This document shows, piece after piece, positions 36,546 through 45,160 of a stretch of DNA of 64,000 nucleotides. Position 1 is the stretch's first letter; every line of letters begins with the position of its first letter. A model generated the notes under the pieces. The model ran no database searches. It worked only from the letters and a program-made list of their open reading frames with translations, and was not told the DNA's origin. Source of the stretch: JACRBE01 sp964429005. Lineage in GTDB: Bacteria; Chlamydiota; Chlamydiia; Chlamydiales; JACRBE01. The translations under genes and the position numbers were made by a program. The stretch is from positions 30,624-94,623 of the forward strand of contig CAYSAJ010000004.1 of NCBI GenBank assembly GCA_964429005.1. Reading direction: 5' to 3'.

Positions 36546-37832
36546 TTATAGTTGCTCGATAATTTCCCAAAGTTTCAAGGAATTCGCTCCCTTAACAAGA
36601 ACGACATCCCCCTCATCTGCATTTTGACGCAGCACTTCAAGAAGATCTTGTTTATTTTCAAAGTAATATACAGGTTTTTGATGGTTATTAAAAAAAGAAA
36701 CGATCGGTTTAGTTTCTTCTCCAAAACATAGCATCATATCACACTTGCCAAGGGCATACTTAGCCACATTCAGATGTGCTTCATCAGTGTAGTATCCTTG
36801 TTCTTTGATAGACCCAACAATAGAAATGCTTTTTTTATTGGGAGATGGGATTGGACAAGAGTCATAGGCTGCTTTGAAAGAAGACTCTGAAGCGTTGTAA
36901 GAATCGTCAAAGAATGTAATCCCCTTTTTTTGAATGAGTTGACATCGATGCTGCTCAGAAGATAAATGGTGAGCTGCTTGTTGAATATGATCCCATCCGA
37001 TTCCCATTTCTCTGGCGACTAGAAAAGCTGCGACAACATTTTGGACAAAATGAGGATAAGAAAAAGGAACCTTTATCCAAGGGCTTTTAAGATCCTTATG
37101 ATAGATCTGTACTTTACTATCTTCATGCACATATTCAAAATCAGCGCCGCTTCCAATGGGACCATAGGTTTTCACATTTTCAATATTGACGTAAGGCGTT
37201 GTTTGAATATGGATAAGCTTGTAATGAGCCTTGGCTGTGAAGATCTTTTGTTTTTCATTTCCAATTTCTTGCAGGGAATTGAAATAGCCTATGTGAGAAT
37301 GACTAATGTTTGTTAATAAGGCAATATCAGGTTTCGCGATGTCTACAAGACGATCCATTTCCCCTTTTGCATTCATTCCCATTTCAAGCACATAAATTTT
37401 TGCCTCTTTGGAAAAATTAAGGACGGTAATGGGTAGCGTCACTTGAGAGTTATAGCTTCGAATAGGCTTCACAACTAAAAAGTAGGGAGATAAAAGGGTA
37501 TAGATGAACTCTTTTGTCGTTGTTTTCCCCACAGACCCTGTGATTCCGATGATCTTGGGTTTATGGAGTTCAATTTTATACTTAGCTAGAGCCTGCAGAG
37601 TAAGAAGGACATTTTCTACTTGAAATACAGGAACGGGAGCTTTTATGCCCTCTCGATCGACTAACAGAGCCTTAGCCCCTTTTTTAATCGCTTCATCAAT
37701 GAAATCATGCCCATCGACTTTTTCTCCTTTCAAAGCACAGAAAATTTCTCCTTGGCCAAGATTTCTTGTATCGAAGGAAAACCCTTTTGCATCCAGCTTT
37801 TCAAGCTTATCAAATAAAATGGGAATATCCAT
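36546..37832 (-). CDS. murF: UDP-MurNAc-tripeptide--D-Ala-D-Ala ligase MurF
   Basis: 428 residues. First gene of the division/cell-wall operon. N-terminal domain with FSFDTRNLGQGEIFCALKGE (MurE/F type), ATP loop GITGSVGKTTTKEF (about 95-108), then NISHSHIGYFNSLQEI and FFDDSYNASESSFKAA, both MurF motifs. It adds D-Ala-D-Ala to complete the pentapeptide. The 150 nt upstream (37833-37986) carries the tRNA promoter on the other strand; the murF promoter could not be pinned down. Confidence 0.97.
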   Translation of the reverse strand: MDIPILFDKLEKLDAKGFSFDTRNLGQGEIFCALKGEKVDGHDFIDEAIKKGAKALLVDREGIKAPVPVFQVENVLLTLQALAKYKIELHKPKIIGITGSVGKTTTKEFIYTLLSPYFLVVKPIRSYNSQVTLPITVLNFSKEAKIYVLEMGMNAKGEMDRLVDIAKPDIALLTNISHSHIGYFNSLQEIGNEKQKIFTAKAHYKLIHIQTTPYVNIENVKTYGPIGSGADFEYVHEDSKVQIYHKDLKSPWIKVPFSYPHFVQNVVAAFLVAREMGIGWDHIQQAAHHLSSEQHRCQLIQKKGITFFDDSYNASESSFKAAYDSCPIPSPNKKSISIVGSIKEQGYYTDEAHLNVAKYALGKCDMMLCFGEETKPIVSFFNNHQKPVYYFENKQDLLEVLRQNADEGDVVLVKGANSLKLWEIIEQL

Positions 37833-37944
37833 AGCTTACCTGTAGATTTGAAAAGGAACATAGGAAAAAAGAGGGAATATCTTCAAGAAATATCCTCGGA
37901 TGGGATTCAAAAAGCACTTATGAAGAGGAGCCTAAGAAAAAGAA

Positions 37945-37973
37945 TTGATCCTTATTAATCGAGCAGGCATAAT
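37945..37973 (+). promoter_or_regulatory. Promoter of tRNA-Cys and rsmI
   Basis: TTGATC (37945-37950), 17-nt spacer, CATAAT (37968-37973), ending 13 nt before the first base of the tRNA. Good spacing and position; not experimentally shown. Confidence 0.55.
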
Positions 37974-37986
37974 TTTAGCAAAAATT

Positions 37987-38058
37987 GGTGGCATAGCCAA
38001 GTGGTAAGGCAGGAGCCTGCAAAGCTCCCATTCCTCAGTTCAAATCTGAGTGCCACCT
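37987..38058 (+). tRNA. tRNA-Cys(GCA)
   Basis: 72 nt without encoded CCA. Acceptor GGTGGCA pairs with TGCCACC (38051-38057), discriminator T as usual for tRNA-Cys. Anticodon arm GGAGC-CTGCAAA-GCTCC gives GCA at 38019-38021; T arm CTCAG-TTCAAAT-CTGAG closes. The rsmI start codon is only 11 nt downstream, so the tRNA must be processed from a transcript that also carries the mRNA. Confidence 0.97.
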
Positions 38059-38069
38059 TCCTTATCCAT

Positions 38070-38879
38070 ATGCTCTATATTATCCCTACACCCATAGGCC
38101 ATCTAGCTGATTGGACCTTTCGCTCTTTAGACACTGTTAAATCTTGTGATTATCTCCTTTGTGAGGACACTCGAAAAACCTCAATCTTGCTCCAGCACTA
38201 CTCTATAAAAATCTCTTTACGTTCTTTTCATTCTTTTAATGAAAGAAAAGAAGTTGAGAGGATTGTATCTGATTTAGAATCAGGGAAAACTATAGGTCTT
38301 GTCTCAGATGCTGGAACTCCCCTTATTTGTGATCCGGGGACTCTTCTTTTAGAGGTTCTTCAAGAAAAAGGTTTGTCTTATTGTGCACTGCCGGGCCCCT
38401 GCGCTTTTGTCACCGCTTTAAGCGCTCTTCCAACCTCTTATGACAAGATACAATTTCTTGGATTCTTGCCGGAGAAAAACCAAGCGAGAAAAAATAAATG
38501 GCTCGATATGGCAACCTATGAGGGAATCTCAGGTTTTTATGTCTCCCCTCATGATATCATCAATTACCTTAAAGAACTGGAAACGATTGATGGGAATTCT
38601 TTTGTTTACATTTTTCGGGAATTAACAAAAATGTTTGAAGAGAGACTTCAAGGGTCTCCTGCAGAAATGTTAAATCATTTCATCTCCCACCCTCCAAGAG
38701 GAGAATTTGTAGTTTTCATCAAAGGAACACTGCAAAAAGCTCATATTGTGCTCACTCCAGACGAGATCCTCCATATTTTAACAGCTGAATATAATATGAA
38801 ACCTTCCCTCGCAGCGAAACTTACATCACAGCTGACAGGGGCATCTCGCAAGCAGCTTTACAAGGACCTTTCATGTTGA
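38070..38879 (+). CDS. rsmI: 16S rRNA (cytidine-2'-O)-methyltransferase RsmI
   Basis: 269 residues. Tetrapyrrole-methylase fold starting MLYIIPTPIGHLADWTFRSL, then CEDTRKTSILLQHY, GLVSDAGTPLICDPG and LPGPCAFVTALSALP, all RsmI motifs. It methylates C1402 of 16S rRNA at the decoding site. The frame is open upstream into the tRNA gene; the ATG at 38070 is the family N-terminus. The next gene starts inside its last codons. Confidence 0.95.
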   Translation: MLYIIPTPIGHLADWTFRSLDTVKSCDYLLCEDTRKTSILLQHYSIKISLRSFHSFNERKEVERIVSDLESGKTIGLVSDAGTPLICDPGTLLLEVLQEKGLSYCALPGPCAFVTALSALPTSYDKIQFLGFLPEKNQARKNKWLDMATYEGISGFYVSPHDIINYLKELETIDGNSFVYIFRELTKMFEERLQGSPAEMLNHFISHPPRGEFVVFIKGTLQKAHIVLTPDEILHILTAEYNMKPSLAAKLTSQLTGASRKQLYKDLSC

Positions 38880-39673
38880 TCATTCTTTGTGCACTGCTTT
38901 TGGAAGCCCGCCCTTTGATTGAATATTACAAGCTGAAAAAAGAGGAAGATTCCCCCTTTTCGATTTACTCTAGCGATCAGATAAGTCTTTGTATAACAGG
39001 GATTGGTCAGATTCCGATGGCCTGCGCTGTTGGGTATATGGGGAAAAAACACCCGAAAAAATCGGTTTGGCTAAACTTTGGCATAGCAGCTTCGTTAAGT
39101 GACCCCCTTTATTCTCTAGTCATTCCTTCTTCAGTATCTACATCCTCTTCTCACAAATCGATCTATCCATCCTATCCATTCAAACCTAAGCTACCTCTTC
39201 GTTCCTTTCAAACGTTTGATATCCCTCAAAATCAGATAAAGGAAGGGGTCATTGTCGATATGGAATCTTATTCCTTTTTTCTGATGGCATCGAGATTGAC
39301 CTACTTAGAGTGTGTCCATTCAATCAAATGTATATCTGATCAGGGAGTCACATCTTTCAAAGAAATCGATCAAAAAAAACTTGAAGAAGCAGTCAAAAAA
39401 GAATTACCCGCCCTAAGCCATTTTGTGGAAGAGCTTCTTTCCTTGCATAAAACTTTTTTTAGCTACGATGAACCCTCCACTTCCCATTTAGAAGAAAAAT
39501 GGAAATTAAGCGTCTCTGAAAAATTTCAAGCGCTCAACCTCCTTAAAAAGTGCCAAGCCCTAGGGATAGGCTTTGAAAATATAGAGGAGATCATTCAATC
39601 TTCATCTTCCTTAAAAAGCTGCTTATTAGGGATCACTGATTTAGCACAAACTAAGGAGATCGATCTTTCTTGA
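38873..39673 (+). CDS. Purine-nucleosidase-fold protein (MTAN/futalosine-hydrolase-like)
   Basis: 266 residues. Residues 1-170 follow the MTA/SAH nucleosidase and futalosine hydrolase plan: short N-terminal strand, ITGIGQIPMACAVGYM (glycine-rich phosphate or ribose loop, about 41-56), LNFGIAASLS and the substrate motif VIVDMES (127-132; Met130/Glu131 are expected to contact ribose and base). The C-terminal 90 residues are an extra helical tail absent from typical MTAN. The ATG overlaps rsmI by 7 nt and the next gene by 4 nt. Substrate unclear; menaquinone (futalosine) pathway or SAH recycling are options. Confidence 0.8.
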   Translation: MLIILCALLLEARPLIEYYKLKKEEDSPFSIYSSDQISLCITGIGQIPMACAVGYMGKKHPKKSVWLNFGIAASLSDPLYSLVIPSSVSTSSSHKSIYPSYPFKPKLPLRSFQTFDIPQNQIKEGVIVDMESYSFFLMASRLTYLECVHSIKCISDQGVTSFKEIDQKKLEEAVKKELPALSHFVEELLSLHKTFFSYDEPSTSHLEEKWKLSVSEKFQALNLLKKCQALGIGFENIEEIIQSSSSLKSCLLGITDLAQTKEIDLS

Positions 39674-40617
39674 TTTCTCTCATCTATTATGAAGAGGAGG
39701 CACTGAATTATCCTCTGACAGAAATTCTAAAAAAGAGGTTCTCAAAAGCGACATGGATCCCTATCCGTCGCTATGGGGATGTGTTTAATCAAACTTCTAC
39801 CCACTTTCGACTTCAAAAGGAAAATCCTGCTCTAATTCTTGCTAAAAAACATGGCCAATTCTTTCATCCTACACCTCCTACTTATGGAATCGGCACTTTA
39901 AAAAACTTCTATTTTTCTCATCTTTTGAATTGTCCTTTTGATTGCCGCTATTGTTTTTTGCAAGCGATGTATCGCTCAGCCCATTACGTGCTTTTTGTAA
40001 ACTATGAAGATTTTCAAAAAGAACTCTCCCATCTATTTGAAGCGACCTTAGAGCCCATGACAGTATTCACAGGTTATGATGGTGACAGTCTTGCTTTGGA
40101 ACCTATCACAGGATTTGCACAAAGTTTCTATCCTTTTTTTGCTAAATATCCTGAGGTGACATTTGAACTTCGAACAAAAAGCACACAAGTAGACTCCCTA
40201 TTAAAGCTTGGACCTATCTCAAATGTGGTAGTTGCGTTTAGTTTAAATCCAGAGCTCGTTGTTGAGGCTTTTGAAAAGAAGACCCCTTCCCTAGCAGCTC
40301 GCTTAAGTAGCATCGAAAAGCTACAAAAAGCAGGATTTCAAGTGGGGCTTCGTTTTGATCCTATGATTTACTTTCATGATGCGATAGAAAGCTATAAAAC
40401 CTTTTTCGAACACGTTTTTGAAAAAATTGATCTGTCAAGACTCCATTCTGTTACGATGGGATCGTACCGTTTGCCTAGAGAATTCCAAAAAAAGATGGAA
40501 GGTCTCCTTCCTTTAGACCCTTTGACCCACTCGCAGCAGGACCAACCTCTCTTCATGGAGTTTTGCAAAGGGCAAATCCAAAATTATATTCCTGAGGAAA
40601 AGTTGTTCGTATGTTAA
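39670..40617 (+). CDS. Radical SAM protein of the spore photoproduct lyase (SplB) family
   Basis: 315 residues from a TTG start at 39670, which overlaps the preceding stop (TTGA) and is preceded by AAGGAG about 11 nt upstream. The cluster motif C88-x3-C92-x2-C95 (NCPFDCRYCFLQ) binds [4Fe-4S] with SAM. The following RSAHYVLFVNYEDF closely resembles the SplB pattern CYLQ...YVN-x-EE. Also visible are VFTGYDGDSLALEP and FDPMIY. Spore photoproduct lyase repairs a UV thymine dimer; whether this homologue does so or modifies another substrate cannot be read from sequence. Confidence 0.85.
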   Translation: MISLIYYEEEALNYPLTEILKKRFSKATWIPIRRYGDVFNQTSTHFRLQKENPALILAKKHGQFFHPTPPTYGIGTLKNFYFSHLLNCPFDCRYCFLQAMYRSAHYVLFVNYEDFQKELSHLFEATLEPMTVFTGYDGDSLALEPITGFAQSFYPFFAKYPEVTFELRTKSTQVDSLLKLGPISNVVVAFSLNPELVVEAFEKKTPSLAARLSSIEKLQKAGFQVGLRFDPMIYFHDAIESYKTFFEHVFEKIDLSRLHSVTMGSYRLPREFQKKMEGLLPLDPLTHSQQDQPLFMEFCKGQIQNYIPEEKLFVC

Positions 40618-41306
40618 GGAAAATTCTCATCACAGGTTCATCTTCTGGCATTGGGGAGGCTCTGACGCAGAAATGTCTATCTCTTGGTTACCATGTTATA
40701 GGAATGAGCCGAACCGCTCCTTCTATGAGTCATCCCCACTATGAACATATTGAAGCTGATTTTTCAAAGCCAAAGCGTATACAGCCCCTCTTAAAAACTC
40801 TTTTAAAAAAACATTCAGATATTAGCGCTCTTATTTGCAATGCGGGGATGGGGCTCTTTGAGCATTTAGAAGAATTATCAGAGCAGCAGATTGAAGAAAT
40901 TCTTCATGTGAATTTTCTTTCTCATACTTTTATCATTCGAAAGATTCTACCGACTTTAAAAAAGCAAGATCACAGTAACCTTTTATTTATGGGATCGGAA
41001 GCCGCTCTCAAAGGTGCAAAAAAAGGAACAATTTATGCGGCCTCTAAATTTGCCTTAAGAGGGCTTGCTCAATCTCTTCGCGCTGAATGCGCCTCTTCTA
41101 GCGTTCATGTCTCTATCATCCAACCAGGGATGACAATGACCCCGTTCTTTGATGAGTTACATTTCTGCCATGGCCAAGAAGAAGATGAAAAAATTTTATC
41201 TGAAGACATCGTTTCCTGCGTCCTTCTTATTTTGAACATGAGACCTGGGACAGTTATTGATGAAATCGTCCTCAGCCCTAAAAAGCATGTGATTAGATTT
41301 CAATGA
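40611..41306 (+). CDS. Short-chain dehydrogenase/reductase
   Basis: 231 residues. Classical SDR with the cofactor loop ITGSSSGIG (7-15), CNAGMGLF, catalytic region MGSEAALKGAKKGTIYAASKFAL (Ser, YxxxK), and IQPGMTMTPF. Arg after the second strand (MSRTAP) suggests NADPH preference. The start overlaps the radical SAM gene by 7 nt, so rsmI, the nucleosidase-fold protein, the radical SAM protein and this gene form one translationally linked chain. Substrate not inferable. Confidence 0.9.
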   Translation: MLRKILITGSSSGIGEALTQKCLSLGYHVIGMSRTAPSMSHPHYEHIEADFSKPKRIQPLLKTLLKKHSDISALICNAGMGLFEHLEELSEQQIEEILHVNFLSHTFIIRKILPTLKKQDHSNLLFMGSEAALKGAKKGTIYAASKFALRGLAQSLRAECASSSVHVSIIQPGMTMTPFFDELHFCHGQEEDEKILSEDIVSCVLLILNMRPGTVIDEIVLSPKKHVIRFQ

Positions 41307-41336
41307 GTTGAGATAAATAAGCCCAAGTACACCTTC

Positions 41337-41365
41337 TTGCACAATAAGGGAAAATGGATTATATT
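41337..41365 (+). promoter_or_regulatory. Promoter of groEL3
   Basis: TTGCAC (41337-41342), exactly 17 nt, TATATT (41360-41365), 29 nt before the ATG. No CIRCE inverted repeat (TTAGCACTC-N9-GAGTGCTAA) is present in the 88-nt gap, so HrcA control of this copy is not supported. Confidence 0.6.
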
Positions 41366-41394
41366 CCCCTCTTTACAAATCACGGAGTAAAAAT

Positions 41395-42999
41395 ATGAGT
41401 AATCAAGCTAAAGAAATGATCTTTGCTGAAGAAGCAAGACTTAAACTCGCAGAAGGAATCGAACAACTTGCCGACGTCGTAGGCGTTACTCTTGGACCCA
41501 AAGGTCTTAATATAGGTCTTGAAACCTCATGGGGAGCCCCTAAAATCACCAATGACGGTCACTCGATTGTAGATGATATTGAACTCAAAGACCAATATGC
41601 GAATATGGGTGTCCAAATGGGACGTGATATGTCTTCTAAAGTCAAAGAGGCATCTGGTGATGGGACAACGACTTCTATCGTTCTTTTAAGAGCTCTAGTA
41701 AAAGAGGGAGTCAAACATATTTCTGCTGGTGCAAGTCCAATTTTCTTAAAAAGGGAACTTGAAAAAGCTTCAAAGAAAATGGTCGAAGAAATTGAAAAAA
41801 AAGCGATCCCCATTTCTTCAAAAAATGACATCTTGCATATTGCAACAGTTTCTGCTTCTGGAAATGATCTGATTGGCAAAACGATTTGTGAAGCCATCGA
41901 AAAAGTTGGGAAAGAAGGTGTTATTACTATTGAAGAAGGGAAAGGAACTGAAACGACGATTGAAACTGTAGAAGGACTGCAATTTGATCGAGGCTACATC
42001 AGTGCTTATTTTTGCACAGATGTAGAAAAAATGATTGTTGAGATGAATCACCCTAAAATTTTGATTACAGACAAGAAAATTGGTTCCATTCAAGAAATCT
42101 TGGGAATTCTTCAGCTGATTGCATCGACAGGCTCTGAGCTTTTGATTATTGCAGACGACATCGATGGTGATGCCCTTTCAACGCTCGTTGTGAACAAGCT
42201 TCGTGGCTCTCTTAAAGTCGTTGCAGTAAAAGCCCCAGGTTTTGGAGATCGCAAAAAGCAACTCCTCGAAGATATGGCTTGCCTCACAGGTGCTAGCGTC
42301 ATTTCTGAGGATACAGGAATGAAGCTTAGCGAAGCTAGCATTGAATCACTAGGCAGTGCAGAAAAAATCATTGTAACAAAAGATCATACAACTCTCGTTG
42401 GGGGTGATTCCCTTCCTTCTGCCATCGAAGGTCGTATTCGACAAATCGAAGCTGAAATTGCTAAGACTACAAGCAAATACGATAAAGAAAAGCTTGAAGA
42501 GAGAAAAGCCAAGCTCTTAGGTGGTGTAGCTGTTATACGTGTTGGAGCTCCTACTGAGCCTGAAATGAAGCAGAGAAAACAAATGTTTGAAGATAGCCTT
42601 CATTCAACAAGAGCGGCACTTTTTGAAGGGATTGTAGTCGGAGGAGGATGTTCCCTCTTGAGAGCAAGCCAAACCCTTTCATCAAATCGCTCTTCTCATG
42701 AAGAAGACCTCGCAGTCGACATGCTTAAAAAAGCAGCGGAAGCTCCTTTCCGCCAGATCGTTGCAAATTGTGGCTTAGATAGCTCGATCATTCTCAGAGA
42801 AGTCACCTCCAAAAAAGAAGAAATAGGGTTTAATGCCCTCACAGAGACTGTAGAAGATTTGCTGCAAAGTGGTGTAATAGATCCTGCAAAAGTTGTAAAA
42901 AACGCTCTACTTCATGCGCTTTCTACAGCTTGTACTCTTCTTCTCTCCGAAGTTCTAATCGGTGATGCTCCTGAAGAAAAGGAAACTTCTAAATCGTGA
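41395..42999 (+). CDS. groEL3: Chaperonin GroEL paralogue (chlamydial GroEL3 position)
   Basis: 534 residues. GroEL fold with intact ATPase residues: Asp54 (ITNDG), DGTTT (89-93) and Asp401 (FEDSLHSTRAAL). However it diverges from housekeeping GroEL: GPKGLNIGLETSWG replaces GPKGRNVVLDKSFG, and the C-terminus ends EEKETSKS with no Gly-Gly-Met repeats. No groES precedes it. From memory, C. trachomatis carries a third GroEL between a metallophosphoesterase gene and murF; the same neighbours are here. So this is probably the specialised paralogue rather than the general chaperonin. CGGAG precedes the ATG. Confidence 0.95.
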   Translation: MSNQAKEMIFAEEARLKLAEGIEQLADVVGVTLGPKGLNIGLETSWGAPKITNDGHSIVDDIELKDQYANMGVQMGRDMSSKVKEASGDGTTTSIVLLRALVKEGVKHISAGASPIFLKRELEKASKKMVEEIEKKAIPISSKNDILHIATVSASGNDLIGKTICEAIEKVGKEGVITIEEGKGTETTIETVEGLQFDRGYISAYFCTDVEKMIVEMNHPKILITDKKIGSIQEILGILQLIASTGSELLIIADDIDGDALSTLVVNKLRGSLKVVAVKAPGFGDRKKQLLEDMACLTGASVISEDTGMKLSEASIESLGSAEKIIVTKDHTTLVGGDSLPSAIEGRIRQIEAEIAKTTSKYDKEKLEERKAKLLGGVAVIRVGAPTEPEMKQRKQMFEDSLHSTRAALFEGIVVGGGCSLLRASQTLSSNRSSHEEDLAVDMLKKAAEAPFRQIVANCGLDSSIILREVTSKKEEIGFNALTETVEDLLQSGVIDPAKVVKNALLHALSTACTLLLSEVLIGDAPEEKETSKS

Positions 43000-43934
43000 G
43001 AGATTTGAAAGAGGTTGTGATTTTATCAGCTAAGGGCATCGGTGATGCCCTTCTGATGATGGTCGCAACAAACCAGATAAGCCAAGCTGGCTATAGGGTC
43101 ACTTTTTTCCATGAACAAGCTAGTCTCATCTCTCCACTTTTTCCCTCTTTTTCGATTTTACCCTATCCAGATCACGATCAGCTCCTTTCTCTCATCGAAA
43201 GGAGCTCTTTTTCTCTTCTCCAAAATGACCATGGGGAGCGTGCTTGTTATCTATGGGAGAAAAGAAAAAAAAATTCTAAGTTACCTCTAATTGGTTTTTT
43301 TCCTAAAAAAAGTCCTTATTTTTCCAGAGGGGACTTTTTTTTTAATCTTGATGAACCCATCGTGCATCAAATTGCTGCCGCTACAGCTACACTTTTAGGC
43401 CATAGCAGGATCAAACTCGACAATGGAATGCAAATCTCTCCTAACCACATTTATAGAAGATTTCCTTGGAGAGTTATCATCCATCCATTTAGTGGTGATC
43501 AGAAGAAAAACTGGACCATAGACAAATTCATCAATGTCGCAAAAAAATTGAGCGAGGAGGGTTATTTCCCAGAGTGGATGATGTCCCCTTCAGAGAAAAA
43601 AAACCTCCCACCTTCTTCTCTAGGAGGATTTCCCATTGTGACTTTTCCTTCTTTGGTAGAAAGCTCTCAGTACCTTTATGAATCTGGTTTTTTTATTGGG
43701 AATGATTCTGGCCTTGGTCATTTGGCTTCAAACATGAAAATTCCTACAATTACGATTGGCTCTAATAAAAAGTGGGTCTCTCTCTGGCGACCTGGTTGGT
43801 ATCAAAATACTTTGATCACTCCTATACTTCCCTTGCCAAATTTTAAAGGGATCAATTTTTGTCTTCGTGAAAAATATTGGAGATCGTGCATCTCACCGAG
43901 TAGGGTAGTTAAAGCTTTAATGAGGATCTCATGA
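42996..43934 (+). CDS. GT9-family (heptosyltransferase-like) glycosyltransferase, copy 1
   Basis: 312 residues, GTG start overlapping the groEL3 stop (GTGA). GT9 features: N-terminal SAKGIGDALLMMVATN, the nucleotide-sugar region HPFSGDQKKNWTIDKF and IGNDSGLGHLASNMKIPTI. Family members transfer heptose or related sugars onto LPS core. The gene is the first of two tandem paralogues (KGIGDxLxMMVA and LASNxxIPT shared). Acceptor and donor are unknown. Confidence 0.87.
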   Translation: MRDLKEVVILSAKGIGDALLMMVATNQISQAGYRVTFFHEQASLISPLFPSFSILPYPDHDQLLSLIERSSFSLLQNDHGERACYLWEKRKKNSKLPLIGFFPKKSPYFSRGDFFFNLDEPIVHQIAAATATLLGHSRIKLDNGMQISPNHIYRRFPWRVIIHPFSGDQKKNWTIDKFINVAKKLSEEGYFPEWMMSPSEKKNLPPSSLGGFPIVTFPSLVESSQYLYESGFFIGNDSGLGHLASNMKIPTITIGSNKKWVSLWRPGWYQNTLITPILPLPNFKGINFCLREKYWRSCISPSRVVKALMRIS

Positions 43935-44866
43935 GAAAAGCTGCGGTGATTCCCTGCAAGGGGATTGGAGATGGATTGATCATGATGGTTGCAGCCTACG
44001 CTCTTTATAAAGAAGGGTATGAAGTCACCGTCTATCACCCCCATCTCGCTTCATTAAAAGATTGGTTTTTTCCTGTGATCTTTACACCTTGGAATGAGAA
44101 CTCCTTTGAAGAGCTGAAAGATTTTGATAAAATCATCATTCAAAATGACAATAGTCCCTTCATTGCTATTTGCAAAAAACTGCAAGAGACGGGGTATCCT
44201 GTTCATGTGATTTACCCAACCTTTGAACCAAATAAGCACAAGCTCACTTCTCAAGATATCGTATTAACCCCTCTTAAGCCGATCGCGAGTGAAGTTGCTG
44301 TGGCTATGAGGAAAATCTTAGGGAATCCAAATATTACAGATCATAATGGTCTTGTGACAAAGCCACAACTCATCTATCGTAAACATAGAAGTCGAGTCAT
44401 TTTACATCCAACGAGTACCTCCGCAGAAAGGACATGGTCAAAAGAACGATTTCGAAAGACCTACAAACTGCTAGAAAAAGAGGGATATGAACCTGTTTTT
44501 ATTGTAGGGCCTTTTGAAATTGGTGAATGGGAAGGGGATAAAAACTACAGGGTCTTATCTTTTCCTTCTTTATCATCTCTTGGTGACTATGTTTATGAAT
44601 CAGGATTTTTAATAGGAAATGAGTCAGGTTTATCCCACTTGGCGTCCAATCTGCTGATCCCTACTTTGGTGATCGCTGGATTAAAAAAGAGGATCTTGCA
44701 ATGGCAACCAAGCTGGGGAGTACGCTTACTGCTCTATCCCCCTTCTTGGATTCCCAACCCTAAAATTTTGCGGCTTAGAGACCGCTACTGGCAAAAATGG
44801 ATTTCTGCGAAAAGAGTATCTAGGGAATTTTTTCGTTTAGTGGCCCTATTCGACGAGTTGAAATAG
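43931..44866 (+). CDS. GT9-family (heptosyltransferase-like) glycosyltransferase, copy 2
   Basis: 311 residues, ATG overlapping the stop of copy 1 by 4 nt. Shares with copy 1 the N-terminal CKGIGDGLIMMVAAYA, the HPTSTSAERTWSKERF block and IGNESGLSHLASNLLIPTL, and a similar C-terminal RDRYWQKWISAKRV. Likely works in the same glycan pathway, adding a consecutive sugar. Its 3' end overlaps the convergent small secreted protein gene by 21 nt. Confidence 0.87.
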   Translation: MRKAAVIPCKGIGDGLIMMVAAYALYKEGYEVTVYHPHLASLKDWFFPVIFTPWNENSFEELKDFDKIIIQNDNSPFIAICKKLQETGYPVHVIYPTFEPNKHKLTSQDIVLTPLKPIASEVAVAMRKILGNPNITDHNGLVTKPQLIYRKHRSRVILHPTSTSAERTWSKERFRKTYKLLEKEGYEPVFIVGPFEIGEWEGDKNYRVLSFPSLSSLGDYVYESGFLIGNESGLSHLASNLLIPTLVIAGLKKRILQWQPSWGVRLLLYPPSWIPNPKILRLRDRYWQKWISAKRVSREFFRLVALFDELK

Positions 44867-45160
44867 TTGCTTATTTTTGACAACAAGAGGGTAATAGACC
44901 TCTGTAAACGCTTTTTTAAAATCCTCATCATTCAGATAGACGACTTTTTTTCCTTGGAATTCATCAGCAAAAGCTGGGGGTATTAAAATGCCTTGCATTT
45001 CAAATTCAAGACGTAAAATTCCATCATGAACAATGACTTCTTGCTCATTAAAATCAATGATCACTTTACCTGTTTTTGCATTAATAAATTTCATTTCTTC
45101 TCCTTGAATTGAGCTAATGAGGAGCATACCTGCAAGCCCCACAATTTTCCAATTTCTCAT
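44846..45160 (-). CDS. Small exported protein of unknown function
   Basis: 104 residues. N-terminal signal-like segment (MRNWKIVGLAGMLLISSIQG, cleavage probably near residue 20), then a mostly beta, acidic soluble domain (KVIIDFNEQEVIVHDGILRLEF). No lipobox Cys. ATG overlaps the stop of the kinase-like gene by 4 nt, so the two are co-translated. It could be a periplasmic protein or an export-pathway partner of the kinase; no family recognised. Confidence 0.75.
   Translation of the reverse strand: MRNWKIVGLAGMLLISSIQGEEMKFINAKTGKVIIDFNEQEVIVHDGILRLEFEMQGILIPPAFADEFQGKKVVYLNDEDFKKAFTEVYYPLVVKNKQLFQLVE

Noticed and set aside
37993..38069. Upstream start of rsmI inside the tRNA
   Set aside because: The open frame is the tRNA sequence itself; the family N-terminus begins at 38070.
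41307..41394. CIRCE element before groEL3
   Set aside because: No TTAGCACTC/GAGTGCTAA inverted repeat is present in the gap.
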